Shown one piece after another: positions 1 through 8,447 of a stretch of DNA of 16,246 nucleotides (positions within the stretch are counted from its first letter, which is position 1; each line of letters starts with the position of its first letter). A program made the translations under genes and the position numbers. The notes below the pieces were generated by a model. That model ran no database searches, was not told where the DNA came from, and saw only the letters and a list, made by a program, of their open reading frames with translations. This stretch comes from SVEL01 sp964573715. Its GTDB lineage: Bacteria; Bacillota; Clostridia; Lachnospirales; Lachnospiraceae. The stretch spans positions 1-16,246 of the forward strand of contig CAZNKR010000037.1 of assembly GCA_964573715.1 (NCBI GenBank). Direction: 5' to 3'.

Positions 1-1
1 G

Positions 2-28
2 AATCCTACGCTAAATGTGCGAGGATAA
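2..28 (+). CDS. possible 3' end of an upstream gene
   Basis: One plus-strand frame is open from the window edge to a TAA at 26-28 and would encode a C-terminus ending NPTLNVRG. The only support is that a strong hairpin terminator begins 20 bases after this stop, as expected for the end of a gene. Nine codons are far too few to identify anything. The other two frames are not excluded: one stays open much longer and one stops at 12-14. Confidence 0.2.
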   Translation, partial: NPTLNVRG

Positions 29-48
29 CATTAATACGCAGACTACTC

Positions 49-79
49 AAAAAAGAACACATATTTGTGTTCTTTTTTT
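49..79. terminator. bidirectional intrinsic terminator
   Basis: The arms GAACACA (55-61) and TGTGTTC (66-72) pair across a 4-base TATT loop. A6 (49-54) and T7 (73-79) extend the stem to 13 bp. The A tract and T tract make it work as a U-tailed terminator in both directions. It would end the minus-strand DUF3881 gene (stop at 99-101) and whatever gene comes in from the left on the plus strand. Confidence 0.85.
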
Positions 80-98
80 GTTAAAGCTTATATTTAAT

Positions 99-980
99 CT
101 AGTTTCTAAATTTAATAGTACCTTGAAGCCAAATAGTACCTTTAAATCGTCGTCCAATTGCAGGCTCGCCAGTTAAATCACATGAATTAATAACGGTGTC
201 AATCAATACTCCGTAATAATCTAAAGTAAGCTTATAAATTAATTCGCCAGTGATAGTATTTTTAGAAGGAATGATATCTACAATGTCCGCTATAATGGTG
301 TATAAATCGCTTTCTAGACCATAAGGCATAAATGATGATTCAACAATAGTGAAAACATCTTCTCTTAAAATACGTTTAGAAAGCTTTGCGTATGTATCCA
401 TGTCCTCAAAGGTTAAACTTTCTATTGCATTTTCATCACCGTTTCTTGCAGCAGCCAGTAAGGAAGCTCTTTTTTTAACCTTCATCTGCCTTTTTTCCTT
501 ATCCCCAGGGGAACTTGTTACGGGTAGTAGAATAGTTCCAGTACATGACAATGCTGAAAATGCTAAGGAGTAATTAGGAGTTCCTTCAATATCACGATAG
601 AGAAAATTTACATATTCAATAGGATTAAGTAGGTGAAAAATAATAGATACACCAATACGTAAGTCCTCACAGGAAGCAATAAATGAGAAATCACGATATC
701 TTTTTTCAATACAAAGATCCGATGGCGCAAAGAAATGGGTACCATTAACAAAGGGAACATAACTATCTATGTCATAGTCAAAGTCTTCGGACTCTGTTCC
801 GTAAAATTTAATACCAAATCCATTGCCATAAGAGTGCTTGAATTCATATATTTTGCCGTCTTCTTCACTAGAAATGTAATCCATAGTTTCTGGATAAATA
901 GAAGCTGCGGCAATAATATCGTGCATTGATTTTTTAGTTGTATATTTGCTAAAGCCAATGGCTCGTAAGAAAGTATTCAT
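99..980 (-). CDS. DUF3881 family protein
   Basis: Predicted protein of 293 residues. I recognise the opening (MNTFLRAIGFSKY) and general layout as DUF3881, a family I know from Lachnospiraceae and relatives with no established function. No signal peptide, membrane segment or catalytic motif is visible, so it is probably cytoplasmic. The frame extends eight codons further upstream, to 1004. I chose the ATG at 978-980 because AAAGGAG lies 5 bases before it on the minus strand and because family members begin with this sequence. It is a single-gene unit: promoter at 1028-1056 and hairpin terminator just after the stop. Its middle has a short charged stretch (KEKRQMKVKKR, about residues 160-171) that looks like a linker between two halves. 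Family assignment is from memory of the sequence pattern. Confidence 0.8.
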   Translation of the reverse strand: MNTFLRAIGFSKYTTKKSMHDIIAAASIYPETMDYISSEEDGKIYEFKHSYGNGFGIKFYGTESEDFDYDIDSYVPFVNGTHFFAPSDLCIEKRYRDFSFIASCEDLRIGVSIIFHLLNPIEYVNFLYRDIEGTPNYSLAFSALSCTGTILLPVTSSPGDKEKRQMKVKKRASLLAAARNGDENAIESLTFEDMDTYAKLSKRILREDVFTIVESSFMPYGLESDLYTIIADIVDIIPSKNTITGELIYKLTLDYYGVLIDTVINSCDLTGEPAIGRRFKGTIWLQGTIKFRN

Positions 981-1283
981 AAAACTCCTTTTAAATAAAA
1001 GCAATGTAAGTCACATTAATAAGATAAATTCTATTGATATATGGGGGAAAAGTCAAGTAAATAATATAGGAAATCAGCATTATAAATAACATAGGACCTT
1101 AGCATTGAAATTAACAGTCATTCAATATTTATAAAATTCTATAATAAAAATATCCACACCCCAAGAATTTATGATAACATACTAATAGTATCTTTCATTA
1201 ATATAAGAAAAGTCAGGGTTATATTATCTAAAACTTTTATTAATAAAGTTTTTGTAAAAATATTTAAACACACAGGAGGAAAT
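981..1283. other. divergent intergenic region
   Basis: This 303-base, AT-rich spacer separates the divergent DUF3881 and vWA genes. It holds the minus-strand promoter at 1028-1056. The plus-strand promoter is uncertain: the best pair I find is TTGAAA (1105-1110) and TATAAA (1130-1135) with a long 19-base spacer. Close to the vWA gene, AAAACTTT (1230-1237) and AAAGTTTT (1245-1252) form a perfect 8-bp inverted repeat around 7 bases. It lies about 20 bases before the AGGAGG ribosome binding site and could be a leader hairpin or an operator. I see no RNA gene or small ORF worth calling. Confidence 0.5.
1028..1056 (-). promoter_or_regulatory. sigma-A promoter of the DUF3881 gene
   Basis: On the minus strand the -35 box TTGACT (1051-1056) is followed by a 17-base spacer and the -10 box TAGAAT (1028-1033). 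Each box matches the consensus at five of six positions, and the spacing is optimal. Transcription would start near 1020, giving a leader of about 40 bases before the ATG at 980. Confidence 0.75.
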
Positions 1284-4200
1284 ATGAGCTACCTATTACA
1301 AATTTTGATAGGGTCTATACCAGTATTAATAGTTTCAATATTAATGCTTATATTAAAAAAGAAAAAATTAGTACCAATAATATTTATTGGAATACAAGTG
1401 GTTTTTGCAGTAGCTATGTGCTTTGCTTTTAAAAATGCTTCAGAACCTATAAGCAGCTTAGAGGCAGTGGACATTTACAAGGTTTATAGCACTATGGATG
1501 CAGGAAAGGCGAATCAGGCATTAGAGCTGATAAATGATTCTTCAGTAGTTGTAACGGACAAGATGGCCTATACAGTAGCAAAAGCAAGAATATATGCAGC
1601 TAGTGGCCTGTGGAAGGAGTCAGTTGCTCTTTATCAAAAGGTTTCAAAGGTTGATTCTTCTTACATGAATAAAGCTGAAAAGGAATTCCTTAACAATATA
1701 ATAGAAGAAAAATACCTTACGGCATCAGAATTGTCATACAATGTTACCAATGCAAAATATCTTAAAAGCAAGGGACAAGATCCCGTATCTTATGGTTTTG
1801 TTGATTTTTCGGACAGCCAGATAAATGACAATATAAGCTATCTAGACGATTTTCAACAATCTGTTATTCCGGAAATTATAGATAAGGAAAAGCAGAATCT
1901 ATCTGATGAATATGAGATATTAGAAGATATTGATGAAATTAATAAGCTAGCTGATTTAGCTATGGCTTTTGATTACAAAACATATATTGGCACTGGTATT
2001 GAAAATATTAGTGATAAAGAGTTGGAGTTGGATTTATCAGATAAAGCACAAGTAAAACAATTCTATAATAAACTATACAATTTGCTTAGTGATTATAGAG
2101 AAAAATATCCTGATTTGTTTATAGAGAATCAGTATTTAGAAGCTTACATTATGACAACAGTAAGATCAGGAAATGAACTAGATGATATTTTGAAGGACGC
2201 AGATTCAAAGACATTGCAAACAGTTGTTGATATGTATCTTTCAGGAATAATCACTGAAAATGATTTTTCAGATGACTTTGCTAATGTCTATAAAGAAATG
2301 TATGATGTGATTTTAGAACAGGTTCATGAAGTTGAAAAAACACTTTGGAAGCAGGATGATTACGACGACTTAAATATTGATGGTGTGAAGCTATCAGAGG
2401 TTGTTTCTAATATAGAAGATAATGATGATTTTTCCTTTATTAAGATTTGTGATGACCTTGAAACTAAAGTGGATAATAATGAAGTGGATAGTGATGAACT
2501 AAGTAATACCTATCTTACATTAGCACTTATTGAAAATGTAAAGGGTGATATTGGACAAAGCGTGGAATATTTTAATGAAGCGGTTAGTTCTAGCGTAGAA
2601 AGTGGCATATCTTCACTTTCTAATATTATGAACATCATTGAGGAAACATATAATTTGGGAAGCTCGGATATGAATTATATAGATATGTCCAATGAGGTTT
2701 CTAAGGCTTATGAACAACAGCATTATTATGATGTTGTTACTGACGAGGTTGGAGAAAAGGTTAAAAGCACCACGGGAACCGCAGTATCCCAAACGCTTGC
2801 AACTATTAGCATTGGAAGAATTGATGCATCAGAATTTCCAACAATAAAGGCTTCAGTTGTTTATTCTGGGGATGTTAGCTTGGATAAAGTAAAGCTTTCA
2901 ATGAAAGATTGTAACATTGATGTAGAAGACTATACCATTAGTAAGATTCAGTACTCTGGCTCAAGGGTAGTTTTAATGTGTGATGTTTCAGGAAGTATGG
3001 CAAATAGTATTGAGGCATTACAAAATGCAGTTAAAAGATACATTAATAGTATGGGAGGCGATGAAACAGTTTGTATTATAGCCTTTGATACAGGTATAGT
3101 TGCAAATTCTGGATTTTCAACAAGCAAGGAAGAATTAATTCAATTCACCCAGGATGAGATTTATCAAAGAGGTGGAACAGGTGTAGCTGATACGGCAAAC
3201 TCGGTTCTTGAGCTATATTCGGATGGAGACATAGCAAATACATTAGTTATTATGACTGACGGTGAGGATAATTATCCTTATTCTGATGAAGATATTAAGA
3301 GTAAATTAGGCTTAGTTGCCGACAAAAATAATGTTACTGTTTATACTATCGGATTAGGAGAGGCACTTCAGCCATCTTACTTACAAACCATAGCAGATGC
3401 ATGCGCAGGTAAGTTTATTTACTGTTCTGACGATAGTGCGCTAGAAAGCGCCTATGATTTTATTCATAAGAGAACTAATTCAGAGTATTTAGTTACTTTT
3501 GACGCAGAAGATTTAGACAGTATATCAAGAAAGTATGATATTGAAGTGTTAGAAGATTCATCAATACATCCAAAGGATTCAAAAGAATATAGCCTTCTTA
3601 AGGATATTGATGAGGATGAATCAGAGGTTGGATTTGATACTGTATTACCAGAAGGTGTAACAATTTCTGGATTAGATGTTAATCAGATAGACAAATTAGA
3701 TACAGCCCAGCTTCTTAATATTTTAGGAAAGGGATTTTCAAAGGTAAATGTACAGGGCGTTTATCTTGTTTCTACAGAAGGAGAATCCACTTGTAAAATA
3801 AAAAATATTGAAGATGAAAAGGTGAATTTCCAAGTAGCGCCAAGTGTAAAGGCTGGTGTTTATTCTGTTTTCATTAAAATTAATGATACTAAATATAAGG
3901 TGGACAAATTAGTTATAGGAAATTCAAACCCAGGAGAGCTTGTGTTTGGCGCATATCATTTTAAGGCAGACAGCATTGTTACATCTGATGATGTGGTGAT
4001 TCTTTCTGGCAATGTAAGCGTTAATGATTATTTGTATTTCGATGGAAATGTTACTATTACTGGAAATGTTAACAAGGATACATCTGTAGAAATTTCTACT
4101 AGACAGAGTGCTTATGTTCGACACGATACAGCAAATTATTCAAAATTCGATAAAATAATTTTGCCAAGCTCTACATCTACAAAAGCATTTGATTATATCA

Positions 4201-5600
4201 GCGTTAAAATTTATGATGATGCAAATCACTATAATGATTACGAAGAATATGAAACTGAGATTCCATGGGAGGGAGAAATTGGAACACTTAATTTAGGAAT
4301 TGTTTCCATGGAAAATAATCAAACTAGAATTTATCCAAATAGAGTTCAAATTCATTCTGGTATAGGTGTCTTAAAGGATAATACCATTACCGACTTGCTT
4401 ACAAACGGTGTAGAATTCTTCAAGATGACAGATGGTATGCCATACATAAAGGGTGAGGTCGAAGCAGATTCAAGACTTATGAAGGAAGGTCCATTTACCT
4501 ATTTCAATGCTGATGTTGAGGCAGGGGTAAATGATGATGACAAAGAATATGGACTTGAAATTGCAGATTTTATTAAAATAGAAGCACATGCTGGTTTCAA
4601 ACTAATGTACGATACCTATAAAAGAGAATTCCTTTTAGGGGTTTCATATGATGTTAATAATGATTCTGAGGATGGAAACAGCACATCTTCAAGTAATAAA
4701 ACGGAAACAAAATGCTCAGGTAGTGCAGGAATAGAAATTAGTATTATGGGAGAAGAAGGCAATGAAAGATATGGAGATAAGTATCTCAATATGGATTTGG
4801 CTCTTCCTCTAGAAATAACATTTTATGTTGAAGGAGTACCAGTTACTCTTACAGATATTAAAGCATCATTAAGTGATTATAATATTTCTAAAGCACTAGA
4901 CAATCTTGTATCAGGTAATGCATTTAGTAATGCACTTAAGGATTATATGGCCAATAAAGAAGGCGCGATGCTTAAGGTTTCTGGTTCTATTGAACTTGTA
5001 AGCTCGGCTGCACTTCCAAATCAGCTACAGGCCCCAATAAAGAAATGGCTTGGAGATGATGTTAGTCTTTTATCTTTAGAAGAGCTTTATGGAGCAGCAG
5101 GTATTAATTTCCCTTATTTAGGAGCAGGAGCCAAGCTTCAAGCTTTGGGATGCATAGATATTGCAGAAATGGAAATGGAACTTGGTGCTATATCATACAG
5201 AGATTATGTTGGAGATTTAATAAATGCAAGCGATGGTCAAAAACATTATGGATTTTCATTCCAATCAAAGCAAGGCGTTGGTATAGACTGGGATGTTATT
5301 GGAGCAAATGTAGATGGTACAGTTTCTGCCACCATTACGGTTGACCGATTCTTAATAGCTGTTTATGCAAAGGCAGCAGTTGGAGCAAATGCAAGTATTG
5401 ACATTTTTGGTACAAGCTTTGAACTAGAAGGAGAAGCAAAGGCGGAAGCTTGTGCAGGAGTTTGGAAGGACGGTTCATGGAAAGCACATGTTACAATTGT
5501 TGCTAGTGTGGATGGTTCTGCCAATCTTAAAGTATTTGGTGTTAATTTAATAGAGAAAAAGGTACACGAAAAATATACTGTATTGGATGAAGAATTCTAA
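1284..5600 (+). CDS. large membrane-anchored vWA-domain protein, extracellular
   Basis: A 1438-residue protein of unknown function. The N-terminus has two hydrophobic segments (about 4-24 and 31-48) separated by KKKKK, which suggests a hairpin anchor with the long remainder outside the cell. Residues about 55-130 and 400-450 look like TPR-type helical hairpins. A von Willebrand A domain spans about 560-735 with a complete metal-ion-dependent adhesion site: DVSGS (D567, S569, S571), T632 in GGTG and D659 in TDGED. This predicts metal-dependent protein binding. Residues about 812-880 resemble an IPT/TIG beta-sandwich. The C-terminal 500 residues are beta-rich and unrecognised. AGGAGG lies 4 bases before the ATG. 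The next gene starts 17 bases after the stop, so the two are probably cotranscribed. Domain edges are estimates by eye; the vWA call is firm. Confidence 0.85.
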   Translation: MSYLLQILIGSIPVLIVSILMLILKKKKLVPIIFIGIQVVFAVAMCFAFKNASEPISSLEAVDIYKVYSTMDAGKANQALELINDSSVVVTDKMAYTVAKARIYAASGLWKESVALYQKVSKVDSSYMNKAEKEFLNNIIEEKYLTASELSYNVTNAKYLKSKGQDPVSYGFVDFSDSQINDNISYLDDFQQSVIPEIIDKEKQNLSDEYEILEDIDEINKLADLAMAFDYKTYIGTGIENISDKELELDLSDKAQVKQFYNKLYNLLSDYREKYPDLFIENQYLEAYIMTTVRSGNELDDILKDADSKTLQTVVDMYLSGIITENDFSDDFANVYKEMYDVILEQVHEVEKTLWKQDDYDDLNIDGVKLSEVVSNIEDNDDFSFIKICDDLETKVDNNEVDSDELSNTYLTLALIENVKGDIGQSVEYFNEAVSSSVESGISSLSNIMNIIEETYNLGSSDMNYIDMSNEVSKAYEQQHYYDVVTDEVGEKVKSTTGTAVSQTLATISIGRIDASEFPTIKASVVYSGDVSLDKVKLSMKDCNIDVEDYTISKIQYSGSRVVLMCDVSGSMANSIEALQNAVKRYINSMGGDETVCIIAFDTGIVANSGFSTSKEELIQFTQDEIYQRGGTGVADTANSVLELYSDGDIANTLVIMTDGEDNYPYSDEDIKSKLGLVADKNNVTVYTIGLGEALQPSYLQTIADACAGKFIYCSDDSALESAYDFIHKRTNSEYLVTFDAEDLDSISRKYDIEVLEDSSIHPKDSKEYSLLKDIDEDESEVGFDTVLPEGVTISGLDVNQIDKLDTAQLLNILGKGFSKVNVQGVYLVSTEGESTCKIKNIEDEKVNFQVAPSVKAGVYSVFIKINDTKYKVDKLVIGNSNPGELVFGAYHFKADSIVTSDDVVILSGNVSVNDYLYFDGNVTITGNVNKDTSVEISTRQSAYVRHDTANYSKFDKIILPSSTSTKAFDYISVKIYDDANHYNDYEEYETEIPWEGEIGTLNLGIVSMENNQTRIYPNRVQIHSGIGVLKDNTITDLLTNGVEFFKMTDGMPYIKGEVEADSRLMKEGPFTYFNADVEAGVNDDDKEYGLEIADFIKIEAHAGFKLMYDTYKREFLLGVSYDVNNDSEDGNSTSSSNKTETKCSGSAGIEISIMGEEGNERYGDKYLNMDLALPLEITFYVEGVPVTLTDIKASLSDYNISKALDNLVSGNAFSNALKDYMANKEGAMLKVSGSIELVSSAALPNQLQAPIKKWLGDDVSLLSLEELYGAAGINFPYLGAGAKLQALGCIDIAEMEMELGAISYRDYVGDLINASDGQKHYGFSFQSKQGVGIDWDVIGANVDGTVSATITVDRFLIAVYAKAAVGANASIDIFGTSFELEGEAKAEACAGVWKDGSWKAHVTIVASVDGSANLKVFGVNLIEKKVHEKYTVLDEEF

Positions 5601-5617
5601 TTAGGAGAAAATGTACA

Positions 5618-7060
5618 ATGAAAAGACTAATAAAGCTATTAAGTATTATATTCATTTTTAGCATGTTATGTGGTCCAACAATTGCAAGGGCGGAAGAGGA
5701 TGAAGCTATTGTAAAGGTTGATTCCTTTGTTATTAACAGTGTGGAAGATGAAGTATACAATGCAACAATGAAGGTAATAGTAGATACAGCTGTTGTTGAT
5801 AAGATAAATTATCACTATTCGGTTGCTATTGTTACAGATATTTCCCAAGAGGGAACACAACTTACTTCGGGAAATGCACAAACAGGTGAAGAAATTACTT
5901 TTGATATTGACATGTCCAAAATTAATACCTACTCAAATTATAGATTTAAGATTTTAATTGAGTATGATGATAATGGTCAAAAAGGCTTTACCTATGGATA
6001 TACACAGGTTTTTGAATACACACAGGAATCTTATAGTGATGATTTAGAAGGAAGAGATATTACTGTAGATGTTTCTGGTATGACAGTAGATGTGTCATGG
6101 GAAAACTTTAAAGGTCGTGGACAATCGGTTCTAGTGACCATAGAGGTTGATGGGATTGTAGATTTTGAAGAGCTTGTACCTATGTCAGAAGGACATTATA
6201 AATATTTCTTTGATAAGGATGCAAAGGTAATCACTGTAACATTAAAAAGGGCAGTAGATGGCTTGCTTTCTAAGGGAACCACAGATACCATTAACATTGC
6301 AGATAAAACCCCAGAGGAATTTTATTTAGAATTTCCTTCCCCAATGGACCAGTATGATTCCGTTTGGAATGTAAAATACTATAATGCAAAGGAACAGTCT
6401 GTTAAGTGGTATACTGATGATAAGGAACAAGAACTTACTTTAGAAAATTCCGGCAGCTTTATTATTGATATAGACGAGGATAATGAGAAACTTTCCGTAG
6501 AATATCTTGATATAAGAAATGTAAAATGGATATATAGTTTTGCAACAGATTTAGCTTCATATGCTCCTAATATTACATTACTAGAAGCATACGATGGAAG
6601 TAAGGTGACTTCTTCAAATCTAGTTATGGCAGGAATGGTGGACGACGCAAGCTCCCAGGTTCTTGTAAATGGAGAAAAAGTAACCTTAAACAAAGATGGT
6701 TCGTTTCTTGCAGATGTAAAACTTACTAATGGTAAAAACACCATTGAAATAACAGCCACTAATTCAATTGGAAAGACTTCAAGAGCTACAGTTACTATAT
6801 ACAAGGAAGCTGGAGGCACAATAGTTGACCAGACAAGCTCGATTGGAAAATTTTTGCCTCTAATAATTACAGTATCAGCTTCAATCATCCTTTCTATAGT
6901 GATGATCATTTTATTAAAGAAAGGAAGTAAGAAAAATGGAACAAATGCCACAACAACAAATTCCACAACAGCAAATGCCACAGCAGCAAATGCCACAACA
7001 ACAAATGGTACAACAGCAAATGCCACAGCAACAAGTGATACAACAGAGGGTACAAAATAA
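5618..7060 (+). CDS. secreted Ig-like protein with C-terminal membrane anchor
   Basis: A 480-residue protein. It has a signal peptide (positive start, hydrophobic 7-19, probable cleavage after A23-R24-A25) and a beta-rich extracellular part. Residues about 313-397 resemble a bacterial Ig-like domain of the glucodextranase-B type (VNGEKVTLNKDGSF followed by GKNTIEITATNSIGK). A TM segment lies at about 412-433, then a short lysine-rich cytoplasmic stretch. The last 40 residues are a low-complexity N/A/T tail encoded by a 15-bp tandem repeat that the next gene reads in another frame; the tail may be a by-product of that overlap. AGGAG (5603-5607) serves the ATG at 5618. An ATG at 5611 is only 3 bases from it and reads out of frame. 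The gene follows the vWA gene by 17 bases, so a partnership at the cell surface is likely but inferred. Confidence 0.75.
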   Translation: MKRLIKLLSIIFIFSMLCGPTIARAEEDEAIVKVDSFVINSVEDEVYNATMKVIVDTAVVDKINYHYSVAIVTDISQEGTQLTSGNAQTGEEITFDIDMSKINTYSNYRFKILIEYDDNGQKGFTYGYTQVFEYTQESYSDDLEGRDITVDVSGMTVDVSWENFKGRGQSVLVTIEVDGIVDFEELVPMSEGHYKYFFDKDAKVITVTLKRAVDGLLSKGTTDTINIADKTPEEFYLEFPSPMDQYDSVWNVKYYNAKEQSVKWYTDDKEQELTLENSGSFIIDIDEDNEKLSVEYLDIRNVKWIYSFATDLASYAPNITLLEAYDGSKVTSSNLVMAGMVDDASSQVLVNGEKVTLNKDGSFLADVKLTNGKNTIEITATNSIGKTSRATVTIYKEAGGTIVDQTSSIGKFLPLIITVSASIILSIVMIILLKKGSKKNGTNATTTNSTTANATAANATTTNGTTANATATSDTTEGTK

Positions 7061-7544
7061 TAAAATAAAAGATAAAAAAATTAAAGTTAAAAAAGTAAAA
7101 GATAAAAAAACAAAAAATAAAAATAGGTTAAATGTTTATAAGCTTTTTCTTGCTTTCACAATCATATTTGGGGTGGGAACACTTTCTACATTAACGTATT
7201 TTATAATAAATAAAAACAAAGAAAACAGTATTTGGTTTATTGAGCTTGCCTCTAAATCAGTTGTAGAAGCTTATGACTTTATAAAATTTAATTCTAAACT
7301 AGGATTAGTTGCTTTGATATGTGCCGTTATTACAGTGGTACTTTTAATAATAACGATTGTCATTAAGATAAAAGATAAAAAAACCTTGGGTAAAAANNNN
7401 NNNNNNNNNNNNNNNNNNNNNNNNNNNNNNNNNNNNNNNNNNNNNNNNNNNNNNNNNNNNNNNNNNNNNNNNNNNNNNNNNNNNNNNNNNNNNNNNCAAC
7501 CACAATATCAGCAACCGACGCAACAGGATAATATTCAACAATAA
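6936..7544 (+). CDS. Q/P-rich small membrane protein, interrupted by assembly gap
   Basis: The protein starts inside the preceding gene (125-base overlap, different frame) after AGGAAG at 6921-6926. Residues 3-37 are seven copies of a five-residue Q-M-P-Q-Q type repeat, followed by a lysine-rich segment and two TM segments (about 70-90 and 125-148). Then come 100 N and a short C-terminus again rich in Q and P, ending at TAA 7542-7544. The N gap has no real length, so the frame across it is not proved, but similar composition on both sides supports one protein. Differences between repeat copies are mostly synonymous CAA/CAG changes in this frame, which argues it is really translated. Function unknown. 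Q/P-rich ends around TM pairs are common in uncharacterised Lachnospiraceae envelope proteins, as far as I recall. Confidence 0.65.
   Translation: MEQMPQQQIPQQQMPQQQMPQQQMVQQQMPQQQVIQQRVQNNKIKDKKIKVKKVKDKKTKNKNRLNVYKLFLAFTIIFGVGTLSTLTYFIINKNKENSIWFIELASKSVVEAYDFIKFNSKLGLVALICAVITVVLLIITIVIKIKDKKTLGKXXXXXXXXXXXXXXXXXXXXXXXXXXXXXXXXXXQPQYQQPTQQDNIQQ
6942..7046 (+). repeat. 15-bp tandem repeat, seven copies, read in two frames
   Basis: Seven uninterrupted 15-base units with consensus CAAATGCCACARCAR. The variable R bases (positions 12 and 15 of the unit) read A/A, A/G, G/G, A/A, A/G, G/A, A/G across the copies. Because 15 is a multiple of 3, both overlapping genes stay open through it. One frame gives Q-M-P-Q-Q units and the other gives N-A-T-T/A-T/A units. 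Such arrays change copy number easily, and any whole-unit change would leave both frames intact. Confidence 0.9.
7397..7496. other. assembly gap (100 N)
   Basis: Exactly 100 undetermined bases, the usual placeholder for a scaffold join of unknown size. It falls in the Q/P-rich membrane protein gene between its second TM segment and its Q-rich C-terminus. More low-complexity repeat in the gap would explain why assembly failed here. Confidence 0.95.
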
Positions 7545-7583
7545 TTGGGCTTTGATTAAAGACTGTAAAACAAAGAGGAAATT

Positions 7584-8387
7584 ATGAATTACAAAATATT
7601 AGCATTAGACATAGATGGAACATTAGTGAATACAAAAAAGGAAATCACAAGTAAGGTTAAAACAGCGGTAAATAATTTGCAGGATAAAAATATACCTGTG
7701 CTTATAGCTTCAGGTAGACCACTTGAAGGCATTATGCCAGTTGCAAATAAGCTGGATTTTAGTGCGAAAGGTGGATATATTTTAGCCTTTAATGGAGGAA
7801 AGATTGTTAATGCAAAAACCAATGAGGTTGTATATTCTCAAAGTATTAATATGGAATACGTTCCAGGAATATGTGATTTTGCAAGAGAAAATAAGCTGAC
7901 AATTCTTACCTACAAGGATGGGAAAATAATTGCAACAGACAAAGAAGATGAATTTTTAAAGATTGAAGCACGTATTAATAATATGGAAGTTCTTCAGGTA
8001 GAGAATTTAAAGGAAGAAATAAAAGAAGAGCCTGACAAATTTTTGATAGTTGGTCCGCCACATATCATGGAAAAACAAGTGATAAATATGGCAGAGAAGT
8101 TTGAAGGACGACTTAATATTTTTAGATCTGAACCGTTCTTTATAGAGGTTGTTCCTATGGGTATTGATAAAGCAAAATCTCTTGAAGTGCTTCTTTCTAA
8201 GCTTGGCCTTACAAATAAAGACCTAGTGGCCTGTGGAGATGGTAGAAATGATGTTACTATGATAGAATATGCGGGCATGGGCGTTGCCATGGATAATGCT
8301 TGTGAAGAGGTTAAGGCGGTATCTAATTATATAACAGCATCAAATGATGAAGACGGGGTTGCTTTAGCTATAGAAAAGTTCTTTTAG
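7584..8387 (+). CDS. Cof-type HAD-IIB family phosphatase
   Basis: A 267-residue cytoplasmic hydrolase of the haloacid dehalogenase superfamily, IIB (Cof) subfamily, which dephosphorylates sugar phosphates, nucleotides or related metabolites. All four motifs are visible: motif I DIDGT (nucleophile D9, acid/base D11), motif II S43-G44-R45, motif III K196 and motif IV GDGRND (D219, D223) for Mg2+ binding. The C2-type cap lies between motifs II and III. Length is normal for the family. AGAGGA lies a few bases before the ATG. It starts 39 bases after the Q/P-rich gene and may be cotranscribed with it, but nothing links its activity to the envelope proteins. The substrate cannot be read from the sequence. 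Confidence 0.9.
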   Translation: MNYKILALDIDGTLVNTKKEITSKVKTAVNNLQDKNIPVLIASGRPLEGIMPVANKLDFSAKGGYILAFNGGKIVNAKTNEVVYSQSINMEYVPGICDFARENKLTILTYKDGKIIATDKEDEFLKIEARINNMEVLQVENLKEEIKEEPDKFLIVGPPHIMEKQVINMAEKFEGRLNIFRSEPFFIEVVPMGIDKAKSLEVLLSKLGLTNKDLVACGDGRNDVTMIEYAGMGVAMDNACEEVKAVSNYITASNDEDGVALAIEKFF

Positions 8388-8390
8388 GCT

Positions 8391-8446
8391 AAAAAAATTC
8401 TCTTAACAAAATAAAAAATTTGTTTATTAAAATAAAAGAATTTTCT
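8391..8446 (+). terminator. weak two-part hairpin, possible terminator
   Basis: Just after the HAD stop codon, AAAATTCT (8394-8401) pairs with AGAATTTT (8437-8444). Inside that, AACAAA (8405-8410) pairs with TTTGTT (8419-8424). The stems are AT-only or nearly so and the U tail is poor, so termination would be inefficient. It is the only candidate between the HAD gene and the next promoter. Confidence 0.35.
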
Positions 8447-8447
8447 A

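Noticed and set aside
5618..5695. Lipoprotein signal (cysteine at residue 18) in the Ig-like protein
   Set aside because: The residues before C18 (S-M-L) do not fit a lipobox, while A-R-A at 23-25 is a good type I cleavage site and the protein has a C-terminal TM anchor.
6379..7026. Minus-strand ORF of 215 codons with a V/A/F-rich repetitive start
   Set aside because: It is the antisense reading of the 15-bp repeat and the Ig-like gene. Repeats whose length is a multiple of three keep several frames open, and no minus-strand start signal is seen.
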